From assembly GCF_016765585.1 (NCBI RefSeq), contig NZ_JAESWC010000018.1:558001-622000 (forward strand): a stretch of 64,000 bases of DNA. Reading direction: 5' to 3'. A model generated the notes under the pieces. It had not been told where the DNA came from. It saw only the letters and a program-made list of their open reading frames with translations, and did not search any database. Origin of the DNA: Clostridium rhizosphaerae (GTDB taxonomy: Bacteria; Bacillota; Clostridia; Clostridiales; Clostridiaceae). The translations under genes and the position numbers were made by a program. This document shows positions 16,393 through 27,062 of the stretch, one piece after another. Position 1 is the stretch's first letter, and each line of letters begins with the position of its first letter.

Positions 16393-18615
16393 TTACATTT
16401 TTTCGTGGAATGTTCTGTTTATAACTTCTTGTTGTTGACCTTTAGTTAATCTATTAAAGTTAACAGCGTATCCTGAAACTCTAATTGTTAATGTTGGGTA
16501 CTTTTCTGGATGTTCCATAGCGTCCATTAATGTTTCTCTGTTTAATACATTAACATTTAAGTGATGAGCATCCTGTCCAAAATATCCATCCATAACTGAT
16601 GCTAAGTTGTTTATTCTTGTTTCATGATCTTTTCCTAAAGCATCTGGAAGTATGGAGAATGTGTTTGATACTCCATCTTGGCAGCTTGAATATGGAACCT
16701 TAGCAACTGAGTTAAGTGATGCAAGAGCACCTTCTAAGTCTCTTCCGTGCATTGGGTTAGCTCCTGGTGCAAATGGTTCTCCAGCTTTTCTTCCGTCTGG
16801 TGTTGAACCTGTCTTCTTACCATAAACAACATTTGAAGTTATAGTTAATACTGATAATGTATGCTTAGCATTTCTATAAAGTGGGTGTTTCTTAAGCTCA
16901 GTTGAGAATCTTTCAGCTAATTCTACAGCTATGCTGTCAACTCTGTCATCGTCATTTCCGTATTTAGGGAATTCTCCTTCAATTTCAAAGTCAACAGTTA
17001 CTCCGTTTTCTCTTATTGGCTTAACTTTAGCATACTTTATAGCACTTAAAGAGTCTGCTGCAACTGAGAATCCTGCTATACCAAATGCCATTAATCTTCC
17101 TACGCTTGTATCATGTAATGCCATTTGTGATGCTTCATAAGCATATTTATCATGCATATAGTGGATTATATTCATTGAGTCAACATAGATTTTGCTAACA
17201 TATTCTAATACTTTATTGTAGTTAGCTACTACTTTATCATAATCTAATATTTCATCAGTAATTGGTTCAATTCCAGGAACAACTAGAATACCCTTCTTTT
17301 CATCTACTCCTCCGTTAATAGCTAGAAGTAATGATTTAGCTAGGTTGCATCTTGCTCCGAAGAATTGCATTTGCTTTCCAACTTGCATTGCAGATACGCA
17401 GCAAGCTATAGCATAGTCATCCCCGTAAGTTGGTCTCATAACATCGTCATTTTCATATTGAATTGAGTCAGTTAATATAGACATTTCTGCACAGAACTTT
17501 TTGAAGTTTTCTGGTAAGTTTTGAGACCATAAAACTGTCATATTTGGTTCTGGAGCTGTTCCAAGATTAATTAGTGTGTGTAAATATCTGTAAGATGTCT
17601 TTGTAACTAGTGGTCTTCCATCTTCACCAACACCACCGATTGACTCAGTAACCCAAGTTGGGTCTCCAGCAAATAAATCATTGTATTCTGGTGTTCTTAA
17701 ATGTCTAACAAGTCTTAACTTAATTATAAATTGGTCTATAATTTCTTGTGCTTCTTGTTCATTTATTAATCCTGCTTGTAAATCTCTTTCTAAATAAACG
17801 TCAACAAATGTACTTGTTCTTCCAAGTGACATTGCAGCACCATTATTTTCTTTAACAGCAGCAAGATATCCAAAGTATAAATATTGAACTGCTTCTTTAG
17901 CGTTAGAAGCTGGTTGTGATATATCAAAACCATAAGAAGCTGACATGTTCTTTATTTTAGCTAGAGCTCTTATTTGTTCATTAAGCTCTTCTCTTAATCT
18001 TACTAATTCATCAAGCATATCGCCTTTAAGATTCTTAAGATCTTTTTTCTTTTCTTCTATTAATCTATCTATACCATATAGAGCTATTCTTCTATAGTCG
18101 CCTATTATTCTACCTCTACCATAAGCATCTGGAAGTCCAGTAAGAACAGCAGTTGATCTTGCAGCTCTTATTTCTTCAGTATAAGCGTCAAATACACCTT
18201 GATTATGAGTTTTTCTATAATTTGAAAACACATCATGCATCTTATCGCTTATTTTGTATCCATAGGATTCAAGTGATTGTTCAGCCATTCTTATTCCGCC
18301 CCATGGGTTTGTTATTCTCTTTAATGGAGCATCAGTTTGAAGTCCAACTATAACTTCATTATCTTTATCTATATATCCAGGTGCAAAAACATCTATTCCT
18401 GAAACTGTCTCAGTATCAGCACCTAAAATACCTTTTTTAATTTCTTCTAATATTAATTCACTACATTTATCCCATACCTTCTTAGTCTTTTCAGTAGTAC
18501 CTGCTAAGAAGTTCTTATCGCCTTCATATACTGCATAGTTCTTTTGAATGAAGTCTCTAACATCGATATTATTCATCCAGTTTCCGTCTTTAAAACCATC
18601 CCATTGTTTAAACAT
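16393..18615 (-). CDS. pflB: Pyruvate formate-lyase (formate C-acetyltransferase)
   Basis: Glycyl-radical enzyme of 740 aa converting pyruvate and CoA to acetyl-CoA and formate. The catalytic Cys-Cys pair is in [14 protein letters not shown], and the glycyl-radical loop [10 protein letters not shown] is near the C-terminus. The start is ATG 18615 (MFKQWDGF), eight bases after AAGGAG; a GTG three codons upstream overlaps the spacer. Cytosolic, fermentative; activated by the next gene. Confidence 0.97.
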   Translation of the reverse strand: MFKQWDGFKDGNWMNNIDVRDFIQKNYAVYEGDKNFLAGTTEKTKKVWDKCSELILEEIKKGILGADTETVSGIDVFAPGYIDKDNEVIVGLQTDAPLKRITNPWGGIRMAEQSLESYGYKISDKMHDVFSNYRKTHNQGVFDAYTEEIRAARSTAVLTGLPDAYGRGRIIGDYRRIALYGIDRLIEEKKKDLKNLKGDMLDELVRLREELNEQIRALAKIKNMSASYGFDISQPASNAKEAVQYLYFGYLAAVKENNGAAMSLGRTSTFVDVYLERDLQAGLINEQEAQEIIDQFIIKLRLVRHLRTPEYNDLFAGDPTWVTESIGGVGEDGRPLVTKTSYRYLHTLINLGTAPEPNMTVLWSQNLPENFKKFCAEMSILTDSIQYENDDVMRPTYGDDYAIACCVSAMQVGKQMQFFGARCNLAKSLLLAINGGVDEKKGILVVPGIEPITDEILDYDKVVANYNKVLEYVSKIYVDSMNIIHYMHDKYAYEASQMALHDTSVGRLMAFGIAGFSVAADSLSAIKYAKVKPIRENGVTVDFEIEGEFPKYGNDDDRVDSIAVELAERFSTELKKHPLYRNAKHTLSVLTITSNVVYGKKTGSTPDGRKAGEPFAPGANPMHGRDLEGALASLNSVAKVPYSSCQDGVSNTFSILPDALGKDHETRINNLASVMDGYFGQDAHHLNVNVLNRETLMDAMEHPEKYPTLTIRVSGYAVNFNRLTKGQQQEVINRTFHEKM

Positions 18616-18650
18616 AACCTTCACTCCTTACTTCGTCTTATTACAGTTCT

Positions 18651-18679
18651 ATTATACAATTATTTTTCATCTGTATCAA
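18651..18679 (-). promoter_or_regulatory. pflBA promoter
   Basis: TTGATA (18674-18679) and TATAAT (18651-18656) on the minus strand with a 17-bp spacer, about 30 bp before the pflB start. Confidence 0.8.
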
Positions 18680-18914
18680 TAGTATTTTTTGCTGTTTTTA
18701 TGCCATTTTTTACTTCTACAGTGCAACAGTTCAGTTTTCTGTAGCATTTTTGTTGTATTTCTGTTATATACCTCCGTTTTCTATGCCATTCAATAATAGT
18801 TATTTGAAGATTTTTATTATGACACATTTTAAAATTATTTATTCATATTTTTTCCATTAAAGTTATATTATTTTAATTAGGATAAAAATATGTTAATTTT
18901 TTAACTCTTTTTCA

Positions 18915-18963
18915 TTGACATGTACACCTTTAAGTGGTATTATTTACTTGAGAATGATTTTCA
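18915..18963 (+). promoter_or_regulatory. feoAB promoter overlapped by a Fur-like box
   Basis: TTGACA (18915-18920), 17-bp spacer, TATTAT (18938-18943). Immediately downstream, TGAGAATGATTTTCA (18949-18963) matches 13 of 15 positions of the Fur 7-1-7 consensus TGATAATNATTATCA and covers the expected start site. Predicts iron repression of feo. Confidence 0.88.
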
Positions 18964-18979
18964 GTGCGAGGTGGTAATA

Positions 18980-19207
18980 ATGAGCATTTACGATTTAAGA
19001 CCAGGTCAAAAGGCTTTTGTAAGCAGTATTGTTGGAGATGAAAAGCTCGCCAAAAGGCTTTTAGCTTTAGGTGCTATTGAAGGAACAGAAATTCACGTAA
19101 AGGCAGCCGCTCCTCTTGGTGATCCCATTATAATAAATTTTAGAGGATTTGATTTAGCAATAAGAAAAAGAGATGCTAGAAACATCGTAGTAAAAAATGT
19201 AGTATAA
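18980..19207 (+). CDS. feoA: Ferrous iron transport protein A
   Basis: 75-residue SH3-like FeoA: MSIYDLRPGQKAFVSSIVG, then RLLALGAIEGTEI, a family hallmark, and a C-terminal GFDLAIRKRDARNIVV. The start ATG 18980 follows GAGGTGG; the longer open frame would run through the Fur box and promoter. Operon leader with feoB 12 bp downstream. Confidence 0.95.
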   Translation: MSIYDLRPGQKAFVSSIVGDEKLAKRLLALGAIEGTEIHVKAAAPLGDPIIINFRGFDLAIRKRDARNIVVKNVV

Positions 19208-19219
19208 AGGAGGCACAAT

Positions 19220-21025
19220 ATGATTACTGCAGCACTTCTAGGTAATCCTAACGTAGGCAAAACTACTCTTTTTAATCTTTTAACAGGTTCTAATCAACAT
19301 GTTGGAAATTGGGCTGGTGTAACCGTTGATAAGAAAGAGGGGTTTCTTAATAAGAGCGTTAATATTGTTGATTTACCCGGTATTTACGCTATGGATACCT
19401 ATTCAAATGAAGAAAAGGTAGCAAAGAATTTTTTGCTAAACGGAAATGTAGATGTAATTATAAATATAGTTGATGCCTCAAATTTGAACAGAAACTTATA
19501 TTTAACTACTCAACTTAAAGAATATAACAAACCTATAATCTTAGTATTAAATATGATAGATGCCGCCGACGCAAAGGGTATTAAAATTGATTATAAAAAG
19601 TTGTCAGAAGCTTTAGATGTCAATGTACTTCCTATAGTTGCATCAAAAGGCACTGGTATTGATGAATTAAAAAAGCTGCTTATTAGCGGTAATTTTTTAA
19701 GCCACTTTAATGATAACAATTATCATTTACAGAATAATGAACATAATAGTAAATACTGTTTTTCTTCAGAAAAAGAAGCCTATGAATATATAGAAGGTGT
19801 TTTAAAAATCTGTCTAACATACGCAAAAGAAAATAATATTACAACAACAGAAAAACTTGATAAAATATTTATAAATAAGTATTTAGCTTATCCTATATTT
19901 TTAGCAATCATAGCTTTCATATTTGAATTTACCTTCAGTTGGGTTGGCCAACCCCTTGCAGACTTACTTGATAAAGGAGTTAGCGATTGGTTTGTACCTT
20001 TGGTAGAAGGCTTACTTTCAAACAGCAGCGCCTGGTTTAAATCACTTATTATAGATGGAATTATAGGCGGTGTCGGCTCAGTAATAGTATTTTTACCAGT
20101 TATCTTAGTTTTATTTTTGTGTATATCCTTTCTTGAAGACAGCGGATATATGGCTAGAGTGGCATTTATAATGGACAGAATTATTAGAAAAATGGGTCTT
20201 TCGGGAAAAGCATTTATACCACTTATTATAGGATTCGGATGCTCAGTACCTGGAGTAATGTCAGCTAGAACACTTGAAAGCGAAAAGGATAGAAAGCTTG
20301 CAGCTCTTTTAGTACCACTAATGTCCTGTAACGCTAGACTTCCTGTTTATCTTGTTTTCGCAGCTGCTTTCTTTAGAGGACATGAGTCATTAATCGTAGC
20401 TTCATTATATGCTGTTGGTGTAGTAATTGCATTTTTTATTGGAATTCTATTTAAAAACACCATATTTAAGAAAGATGATGAACCATTCATCATAGAACTT
20501 CCAGAATATAAAATGCCAGAGATAAAAAGCTTAGCACTTCATACTTGGGAAAAAGGAAAAGGCTTTTTAAAGAAGGCTGGTACAATTATATTTTCCATAT
20601 CAGTAATAGTGTGGGTCTTATCAAATTTCAACTTTTCAGGTATGACAGATATAAATTCAAGCTTTATGGCTTCACTTGGAAGAATTATAAGCCCAATATT
20701 TATACCTCTTGGTTTTGCTTCATGGCAAAATTCAGTAGCACTGCTTGCAGGAATAATGGCTAAAGAAGTTGTTGTTGGAACAATGGGAGTTATTTACGGC
20801 AGTGACCTAACCACTATACTTCCTACAGTATTTAGTCCGCTTTCAGCTTACAGCTTCCTCTTATTTGTACTTTTATATACTCCATGTGTATCTTTAATAG
20901 CTACTATGAAAAAAGAGTATGGAGGAAAAATGGCAGCATTTTCTGTAAGTTATCAAGTGGTACTTGCTTGGATAGTTTCTTTCCTATTCTATAATATCGG
21001 AACTCTTGTAATGAGATTTATATAA
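19220..21025 (+). CDS. feoB: Ferrous iron transporter B (GTPase permease)
   Basis: 601 aa, short for FeoB (often 650-770) but with all parts. The N-terminal G domain shows GNPNVGKTTLFN, DLPGIY (G3) and NMID (G4). The membrane part has two Gate motifs, the CSVPGVMSARTLESEKDRK core and KAGTIIFSISVIVW. SD AGGAGG. Imports Fe2+ and is probably Fur-controlled. Confidence 0.96.
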   Translation: MITAALLGNPNVGKTTLFNLLTGSNQHVGNWAGVTVDKKEGFLNKSVNIVDLPGIYAMDTYSNEEKVAKNFLLNGNVDVIINIVDASNLNRNLYLTTQLKEYNKPIILVLNMIDAADAKGIKIDYKKLSEALDVNVLPIVASKGTGIDELKKLLISGNFLSHFNDNNYHLQNNEHNSKYCFSSEKEAYEYIEGVLKICLTYAKENNITTTEKLDKIFINKYLAYPIFLAIIAFIFEFTFSWVGQPLADLLDKGVSDWFVPLVEGLLSNSSAWFKSLIIDGIIGGVGSVIVFLPVILVLFLCISFLEDSGYMARVAFIMDRIIRKMGLSGKAFIPLIIGFGCSVPGVMSARTLESEKDRKLAALLVPLMSCNARLPVYLVFAAAFFRGHESLIVASLYAVGVVIAFFIGILFKNTIFKKDDEPFIIELPEYKMPEIKSLALHTWEKGKGFLKKAGTIIFSISVIVWVLSNFNFSGMTDINSSFMASLGRIISPIFIPLGFASWQNSVALLAGIMAKEVVVGTMGVIYGSDLTTILPTVFSPLSAYSFLLFVLLYTPCVSLIATMKKEYGGKMAAFSVSYQVVLAWIVSFLFYNIGTLVMRFI

Positions 21026-21041
21026 AAGGAGGCGAATACTC

Positions 21042-21194
21042 ATGCCTGTTGAAATAATTATAACAGCTGTAATACTAGCTGCTGCAGGTTATATTTTCTT
21101 TAAGAATACTAAAAAAAGTGCTTCTGGAGAATGCAACTGCGGCTCCTGCTCAAAGAGCTGTCCTAAATATAATATGGTAAAAGAAAAGAAGTAG
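21042..21194 (+). CDS. FeoB-associated Cys-rich small membrane protein
   Basis: 50-residue protein MPVEIIITAVILAAAGYIFF followed by a lysine-rich stretch and the cysteine cluster CNCGSCSKSCP. One N-terminal membrane helix plus four cysteines is the pattern of small proteins encoded right after feoB in Firmicutes; a metal or Fe-S role is inferred. SD AAAAGGAGG, 16 bp after feoB; terminator overlaps its stop. Confidence 0.88.
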   Translation: MPVEIIITAVILAAAGYIFFKNTKKSASGECNCGSCSKSCPKYNMVKEKK

Positions 21195-21217
21195 GGTCTT
21201 CCCTGCTTCTTTTTTTA
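21188..21217 (+). terminator. feo operon terminator
   Basis: Stem GAAGTAGGG-TCTT-CCCTGCTTC (21188-21209, one G-T pair) followed by eight T. Confidence 0.9.
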
Positions 21218-22012
21218 ATAACTATTATACAAAATATTATTTAGTCCTTCACCGCTTGTATTTCCATTTAAAATAGCATTGATTATTTTTGATGCGGACC
21301 TTTTTGATATCTTCTCTATATCAAAGGATAAGCTTATATTGTTTTTCTTAATAAGACTTTTTAAAAACTTAAGTTGTTTTTCTGTTATTGAATCCTCTCT
21401 TACTAATTCTGTGCTGCTTTCAACCTGATAAACGATATTAAAAATCTTAGGAAGATTTAATACATCCTCATAGTTATGAAGCATTATAATGTCTTTAATA
21501 TCCTCTTCCTTAGTTTCAAGATACTTGTAATAAAGCTCAACACTCATGCCACCGTCAATTTGGTCTTCTCTTTCTACTCCAATATATTTTTCTACTGTTT
21601 TAAGATTACATCTTTCCATGCCGAGCTGCTTATGAAATGGTCTTATTAATCTGTATAAATCTACATGTTCTGCTGGAGGAGTAAAATATATACTGTTTTT
21701 TTCCATCCTTCTAACTATAAAAGGCTCATCAAAGGCCATACCATTATAAGAACACCATCTGTTAAACTTGCTTAAATCGCTTCCAAAAGCATATAAGACT
21801 TCTTTCTCATCTTCAAGTTCTTCTGCATAATATTGCTTTAAATTCAGATCACTATCTTCATCAAAATATCCTAGAGTTATTAAGATTATATGATCCTTGT
21901 CCTTTTCAAAGCCAGTTGTTTCTATGTCAAAATAAGCAATACTTTTCATATCATATTTCTGAATTACATGCTTGCCTATATTAATCTTCTCTTTGTATTG
22001 TTTAGTAAACAT
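21215..22012 (-). CDS. YprB-type RNase H-like exonuclease-fold protein
   Basis: 265 aa. DEDD-exonuclease features: YFDIETTGF (DxE) near the N-terminus, NGMAFDEPFI in the middle and the C-terminal HNYEDVLNL. The start ATG 22012 (MFTKQYKEK) has CGGAGG seven bases upstream; a frame-open ATG 60 bp earlier lies inside the argS terminator and is not used. Single gene; paralogue at 11003. Nucleic-acid role inferred from family only. Confidence 0.82.
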   Translation of the reverse strand: MFTKQYKEKINIGKHVIQKYDMKSIAYFDIETTGFEKDKDHIILITLGYFDEDSDLNLKQYYAEELEDEKEVLYAFGSDLSKFNRWCSYNGMAFDEPFIVRRMEKNSIYFTPPAEHVDLYRLIRPFHKQLGMERCNLKTVEKYIGVEREDQIDGGMSVELYYKYLETKEEDIKDIIMLHNYEDVLNLPKIFNIVYQVESSTELVREDSITEKQLKFLKSLIKKNNISLSFDIEKISKRSASKIINAILNGNTSGEGLNNILYNSY

Positions 22013-22051
22013 TTTATCCTCCGATTTATTTATTCTGTTAAGATTATATAA

Positions 22052-22092
22052 CAAAAAAACAGAAAACTCCATAGAAAACTCTATGGAGTTTT
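22052..22092 (-). terminator. argS terminator
   Basis: Perfect 12-bp stem AAAACTCCATAG / CTATGGAGTTTT (22063-22074, 22081-22092) with a minus-strand seven-T run. Confidence 0.9.
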
Positions 22093-22095
22093 TTA

Positions 22096-23787
22096 CTACA
22101 TCTTTTCTACTACATCAAGCCCGATTAAATACAGGCCATTTTTAATAGACTGGCAAGTAGCTTCTACAAGTTTAAGCCTTGTATTTTTAACTTCCTCATC
22201 TTCAGCATTTAATATTCCATGAGCATTGTAGAATTTATTAAAAGCCTTTGCAATCTCTATAACATGTCTTGTTACGATGGAAGGCTCAAGTTTATCTATA
22301 GCAAGCAGTACTGCATCTTGTAACCTGGATATTGCCTTAACAAGTTCAAACTCTTCACTGCTTGTTACCTTGCTGTAATTTACAATTCCTTTTATTTCCC
22401 CAGCTTTTCTTAGAATACTCTTACCCCTTGCATAGGTGTATTGAACATAAGGACCTGTTTCACCTTCAAAGTTAAGCATTTCCTTCCAATCAAATATAAT
22501 ATCTTTTTCCCTGTTATTCTTAAGATAAGTAAACACTATGGAACCAATACCTATCTTTTTAGCCACCTCTTCTTTATTTTCAAGATTCGGATTTTTTTCA
22601 TTTATTACTTCTAAAGCCTTTACAACGGCTTCATTTAAAAGTTCTTCAAGATATATAGCGTTACCGCTTCTTGTAGAGAACTTGCCTTCTGCAAACTTAA
22701 CAAGACCAAAACCCACGTGCTTGCAGTCTTCAGCCCATTCATGTCCCATAAGCTTAATAGTTGTAAATACCTGCTTAAAATGAAGTGACTGCGAAGAACC
22801 AACTACATAAATATTCTCATAAAAGTCATAGGTTTTCTTTCTATACATAGCCGCAGCCAAGTCTCTTGTTGCATAAATAGTAGCTCCATCTGATTTTTTA
22901 ATTATGCATGGAGGCATATTATATTCATCTAGCATTACTACTTGCGCTCCATTGCTTTCAGTTAAAAGTCCCTTTTGTGCTATTTCTTCTACTACAGCAT
23001 CCATCTTGTCACTGTAGAAGCTTTCTCCGGCATAGGAGTCAAATTCAACTCCAAGCATATCGTAAACTCTTTTAAACTCTTTTAAGCTAAGTTCCTTAAA
23101 AGTATTCCAAAGCTTTACTTCTTCCTCGCAGCCATCTTCAAGATTTTTAAAATGTTTTCTTGCTATATCCTCTAGAGAAGGATCTTTTTCTGCCTCTTCA
23201 TAAAATTTAACATAGAGTCTTTCAAGTTCACGAATAGCATTTTTATTTAAAGCTTCTATATCTACCCATCTATGATAAGCAGCAATAAGCCTTCCATATT
23301 GAGTTCCCCAGTCTCCAAGATGATTAACTCCAATAGCATTATAGCCTTCAAAGCCCATCATTCTGTATAGCGCGTTTCCTATAACTGTTGTAGTCAAATG
23401 ACCTACATGGAAATTCTTAGCTATATTTGGTGAAGAATATTCTACTATAACATTTTTGCCTTCACCAATACTTGAAGCACCATATTTTTCTCCTTCGCTT
23501 AAAACCCTCTCCACATGATCCTTTATAAAGTTTCCCTTATCCATAAAGAAATTTAAATAAGGTCCTTGACTTTCTATCTTTTCAAAGCCTTCTTTATTTA
23601 TCTTTCCCTTAAGCTCATCTGCAATCATCACTGGAGCTTTTCTTAAAACCTTTGAAAGCTGAAAACAAGGAAAAGCAAAGTCTCCCATTTCAGGTCTTGG
23701 CGGAATTTCTATCAATCTTTCTATTAGATTAAGTTCAAGGTCAACATGTTCTTTTATTCTTTCAGCAACTAGCTTTTTGTAATCCAT
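22096..23787 (-). CDS. argS: Arginyl-tRNA synthetase
   Basis: Class I synthetase, 563 aa. HIGH motif HVGHL in [19 protein letters not shown]-equivalent region [11 protein letters not shown]; Arg-specific N-terminal domain and the DALR anticodon-binding C-terminus ([17 protein letters not shown]). Preceded by a T-box leader with its own promoter. SD AGGAG before ATG 23787. Confidence 0.97.
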   Translation of the reverse strand: MDYKKLVAERIKEHVDLELNLIERLIEIPPRPEMGDFAFPCFQLSKVLRKAPVMIADELKGKINKEGFEKIESQGPYLNFFMDKGNFIKDHVERVLSEGEKYGASSIGEGKNVIVEYSSPNIAKNFHVGHLTTTVIGNALYRMMGFEGYNAIGVNHLGDWGTQYGRLIAAYHRWVDIEALNKNAIRELERLYVKFYEEAEKDPSLEDIARKHFKNLEDGCEEEVKLWNTFKELSLKEFKRVYDMLGVEFDSYAGESFYSDKMDAVVEEIAQKGLLTESNGAQVVMLDEYNMPPCIIKKSDGATIYATRDLAAAMYRKKTYDFYENIYVVGSSQSLHFKQVFTTIKLMGHEWAEDCKHVGFGLVKFAEGKFSTRSGNAIYLEELLNEAVVKALEVINEKNPNLENKEEVAKKIGIGSIVFTYLKNNREKDIIFDWKEMLNFEGETGPYVQYTYARGKSILRKAGEIKGIVNYSKVTSSEEFELVKAISRLQDAVLLAIDKLEPSIVTRHVIEIAKAFNKFYNAHGILNAEDEEVKNTRLKLVEATCQSIKNGLYLIGLDVVEKM

Positions 23788-23973
23788 AAAATCATCTCCT
23801 ATATAATATTAACTGTTAGTGCCTTGTCAAAGCCTTATATCTAGCAGAACTATATAAATATGTAAATATATAAGAAGTTATCTAGTTAAGAAGGTATCTT
23901 CTTATCGCGATAAATATTTATATATATTCTTAGCTTTTATGAACTTTTGTAAGCACAAAATTTGTTTATGTAT

Positions 23974-24327
23974 ATAAAAAGCCCGTCTCTAAAAATATAG
24001 AGACGGGCATAATAACCGTGGTACCACTCTAGTTGATGTAAATATTAAAAAAACTCACATCCACTCGAAACTTTAACGCAGTCAGCGGCTTACCTTACAC
24101 ATCTAGAAAAACAACTTCAACTAGAATTTATAAGCCGTCAAAAAGCGGTAAAGATTCGCTATTTTGTCATCTTATAAATTAAATTTACGTAGGTTTTCTA
24201 CACTTCAGGTAGCTTCTCAGAGGCTCTCTTCCTTTTTTATATTCTTCCGGTCTTTCACCAAACGCCGGCTCTCTTTGAGAATTCTAAAAAAGTACTCTTC
24301 TCGTCAAAGAATTTATAAATTTAATTG
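23974..24327 (-). promoter_or_regulatory. T-box leader of argS
   Basis: On the minus strand the 14-nt T-box core AGAGTGGTACCACGGT lies at 24015-24030, followed by the terminator GCCCGTCTCTA / TAGAGACGGGC (23981-24008) and a T run. Stem I motifs are recognisable upstream (AGAGAGCCGG with GGTGAAAGACCGG, then CTCTGAG). An AGA triplet within GGAAGAGAG could be the Arg specifier codon, but I could not place the specifier loop securely. About 190 nt lie between the terminator and the argS start. Confidence 0.93.
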
Positions 24328-24333
24328 CAATAT

Positions 24334-24363
24334 ATTATACTGCTGCAAGCCTGTAATTGTCAA
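24334..24363 (-). promoter_or_regulatory. argS promoter
   Basis: TTGACA (24358-24363), 18-bp spacer, TATAAT (24334-24339) on the minus strand, just upstream of T-box stem I. Confidence 0.85.
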
Positions 24364-24389
24364 TATGGTTATTAAATTTTGCTTTAAAC

Positions 24390-26447
24390 TTAAAATTTGT
24401 TCTTAAAGTCCAAAAGATTTTTGAATTCCTCCAAATCTGTAACAGGCTCACTGCAGGAATAGTTTTGACAAATATATGCGGCAGACTTAGCATCAACCAT
24501 TTTATATTGTGTATCATTTTCTTTTAATGCAAAGGTAGTAAATGGAAGATATCTATTGTCAATTTCATTTTTCATTGCTTTTATGCTCTCATCCTCTTTA
24601 CTGCCTGCTGCAGCTACAGACTTACCTCCTATGTCAGCATATAAAAATGCAGTCATAAATAAAGAATGAGCGCTTGGCATTCTTTGAACATCACGTCCAA
24701 ACACTTCAAACTGTTTTTCTGCCATTTCCTCAAGTTTTCTGCTTTCAGTAAGCCTTGAAAGCCGTATTAAATTAAGAACTGCTGCTGAATTTCCTGAAGG
24801 TATTGCTCCATCATATACTTCCTTAGGTCTTATAATAAGCTCTTCAGCATCTTTACTGTAAAGATAAAAGCCACCTTCTTTTTCATCCCAAAACTGCTTT
24901 ATCATTTCCTTATTAAAGCTTACTGCCTTATCTAAATAAGCTTTATCTAATGTATTCTCATACAGTTCAATAAGTCCCCAAATGAGAAAAGCATAATCCT
25001 CCAAGTAAGCTAAATGAGCACTTTCTTTATCCCTATATCTTGCAAGCAGTCTGCCCTCTGAATTAACAAGCTTTTCAAATATAAATCTAACAGCCCTCAT
25101 CGCAGCCTTAGTATATTCTTCTTTTGCAAATACTCTTCCAGCGTAAGCAAAAGCTGCAATCATAAGCCCATTCCATGAAGTAAGTATTTTGTCATCCTTA
25201 TGAGGATGAACCCTTTTCTCCCTATAGTTGAATAACTTTTCACTTGACTTATTCAATCTCTCTTTTAAGTCTTCATCCTTTTCCAATTCATAAATTTCTT
25301 GTGCAATTAGATTTGGAATACTCTTGCCCTCGAAGTTTCCTCTTTCGGTGATATTATAATAATCACAATAAATTTTGCCTTCTTCTTCTCCAAGCACGCT
25401 TAAAACTTCTTTTACATCCCATACATAGAATTTTCCTTCAACTCCTTCTGAATCCGCATCCTCTGCACAATAAAAGCCGCCTTCCTCGGAGGTCATAACT
25501 GTTAAAATATATTTAAATATCTTTTCTGCTGTTTCTTTATAAAGTTCTTTCTTGGTAATCTGATAAGCTTCTGTATATGCAAGAGCCAAAAGAGCATTAT
25601 CATATAACATTTTTTCAAAGTGAGGTACAAGCCATTTTCTATCTACAGAATACCTTGAAAAACCAAAGCCTACGTGATCAAATATGCCTCCCTTATACAT
25701 GTCCTCCAAGGTCCTTTCTACTATTTCCAAAGCTTTCTTATCCTCATAAAGATAATAATATCTCATCAAGAACAATAGGTTATGCGGTATAGGAAACTTT
25801 GGTGCTTCTCCAATTCCTCCATATACAGGATCAAAACTATCCTTAAGTTCCTTATAAGCTTCCTCTACAGAAGCCCTGCTTAACCTGTTTTTACTTTTTC
25901 CTTTATCTGATTTTCCTATAGCCTTAACTATCTCTTCACTTGAGCTGATAAGTTCACTTTTTTTAGTTCTCCAAGCCTCTTCTACTGAATATAAAATGTC
26001 CATTAAACCTGGCCTTCCATACTTGCTTTTCTTAGGAAAATATGTACCAGCATAAAAGGGTTTTTTATCAGGGGTCATAATTATGGTCATAGGCCATCCG
26101 CCACTGCCTGTCAAAGCTTGGCATATTGTCATATAAATGCTGTCTATATCAGGTCTTTCTTCTTTATCAACTTTTATTGCTATAAAATATTTATTTAGTG
26201 TTTCTGCTACTTCTTCATCCTCGAAGGATTCCCGTTCCATAACGTGGCACCAATGACAAGTCGTCTTGCTGCACAGTTACGAATACCCAATAGAAAGGAA
26301 TATTGGTTTGTCTTCTGATTTTGCTTTTGTAAAGGCTTCATCAGACCAAGGATACCAATCTACTGGGTTATATGCATGCTGTAATAGGTATGGTGACTTC
26401 TCATGAACCAATCTATTAGCCTTTTTATGCATATTTTCGTTCTGCAT
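24390..26447 (-). pseudogene. DUF255 / YyaL-type thioredoxin-fold protein interrupted by an 18-nt insertion with stop
   Basis: Reading from ATG 26447 ([28 protein letters not shown]) gives the normal N-terminus ending SIGYS, then an in-frame TAA at 26277-26279. After 18 extra bases (26262-26279, TAACTGTGCAGCAAGACG) the expected sequence resumes in the same frame: TCHWCHVMERES, the thioredoxin-like active site, then a complete six-hairpin-like domain to 24390. Everything else looks intact over about 680 codons. The downstream piece has an ATG in HVMERES that could only yield a protein lacking the CxxC. Family: YyaL/SSP411, function unclear. Either a recent lesion, a sequence error or an unusual bypass. 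Confidence 0.85.
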
Positions 26448-26652
26448 AATATCACTCTCCTCTCATATATTTTTCTTAGTATTCCCTTTATGTAAAAACA
26501 TATGATGTTAACCAACCTTATTGAACATATAAACATCCACAAGCTATAAAGCCAAACTAATTTAAAAGAAGGTCTATAAAAAATAAGGCATCCTTTAAGC
26601 TTTATAATAAATCTGGGGCTCCTCTTTTTTATATCTTACCTATCATTTCTCT

Positions 26653-27021
26653 TCATTCCACTTTACCCAAGATAAAACTAACTATCAGAATTAGAAAAAC
26701 AAATGAGGTAATTTTAACATACAAAAAATCTTTTTCCTTTATAAATACTAAAATTGACACGCCAACTCTAAACACTGGTGTCAATATTAATATTATTAAA
26801 CCTAAAAGTATAATAGCATACGGTTTTAAAAGAAGTACTCCATTAAATATTTCTGTTGGTGTGGTTGGAAAGTAATTTCCGCTATATCCACTGTTTCCCG
26901 AAACCAGAAACATTAAAAGACCAGCAAAAACAATGATGGCACTCAAAACAACGCCTATTCTAAGAAAGTTACTTATAACTATTTCCATCTCTTCTATTTT
27001 ACTATTATTTTCTTCAGTCAT
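26653..27021 (-). CDS. DUF1634 membrane protein
   Basis: About 122 aa with three hydrophobic helices (VVLSAIIVFAGLLMFLVSG, YAIILLGLIILILTPVFRVG and SFVFLILIVSFILG). DUF1634 proteins are typically encoded beside TauE/SafE transporters, as here (42 bp downstream of one). Start ATG 27021 (MTEENNSK) is six bases after AGGAGG; an upstream ATG at 27042 lies before that site. Probably an accessory subunit; function unknown. Confidence 0.85.
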   Translation of the reverse strand: MTEENNSKIEEMEIVISNFLRIGVVLSAIIVFAGLLMFLVSGNSGYSGNYFPTTPTEIFNGVLLLKPYAIILLGLIILILTPVFRVGVSILVFIKEKDFLYVKITSFVFLILIVSFILGKVE

Positions 27022-27062
27022 TATATCCCTCCTAAAATTCATTATGATGTATCTGCATTGAT

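Larger units (their letters stand above)
18616..18979. other. Divergent pfl / feo intergenic region
   Basis: This 364-bp AT-rich spacer separates divergent pflB and feoA. It holds a pfl promoter on the minus strand and the feo promoter with a Fur-like box on the plus strand (listed separately). No additional gene or structured RNA seen between them. Confidence 0.8.

Noticed and set aside
24164-24406. 80-codon plus-strand frame
   Set aside because: Lies inside the antisense strand of the argS T-box leader.
26277-26279. Interrupting stop in the DUF255 gene considered as selenocysteine
   Set aside because: The codon is TAA, not TGA, and 18 extra bases are present; recoding as Sec does not explain it.
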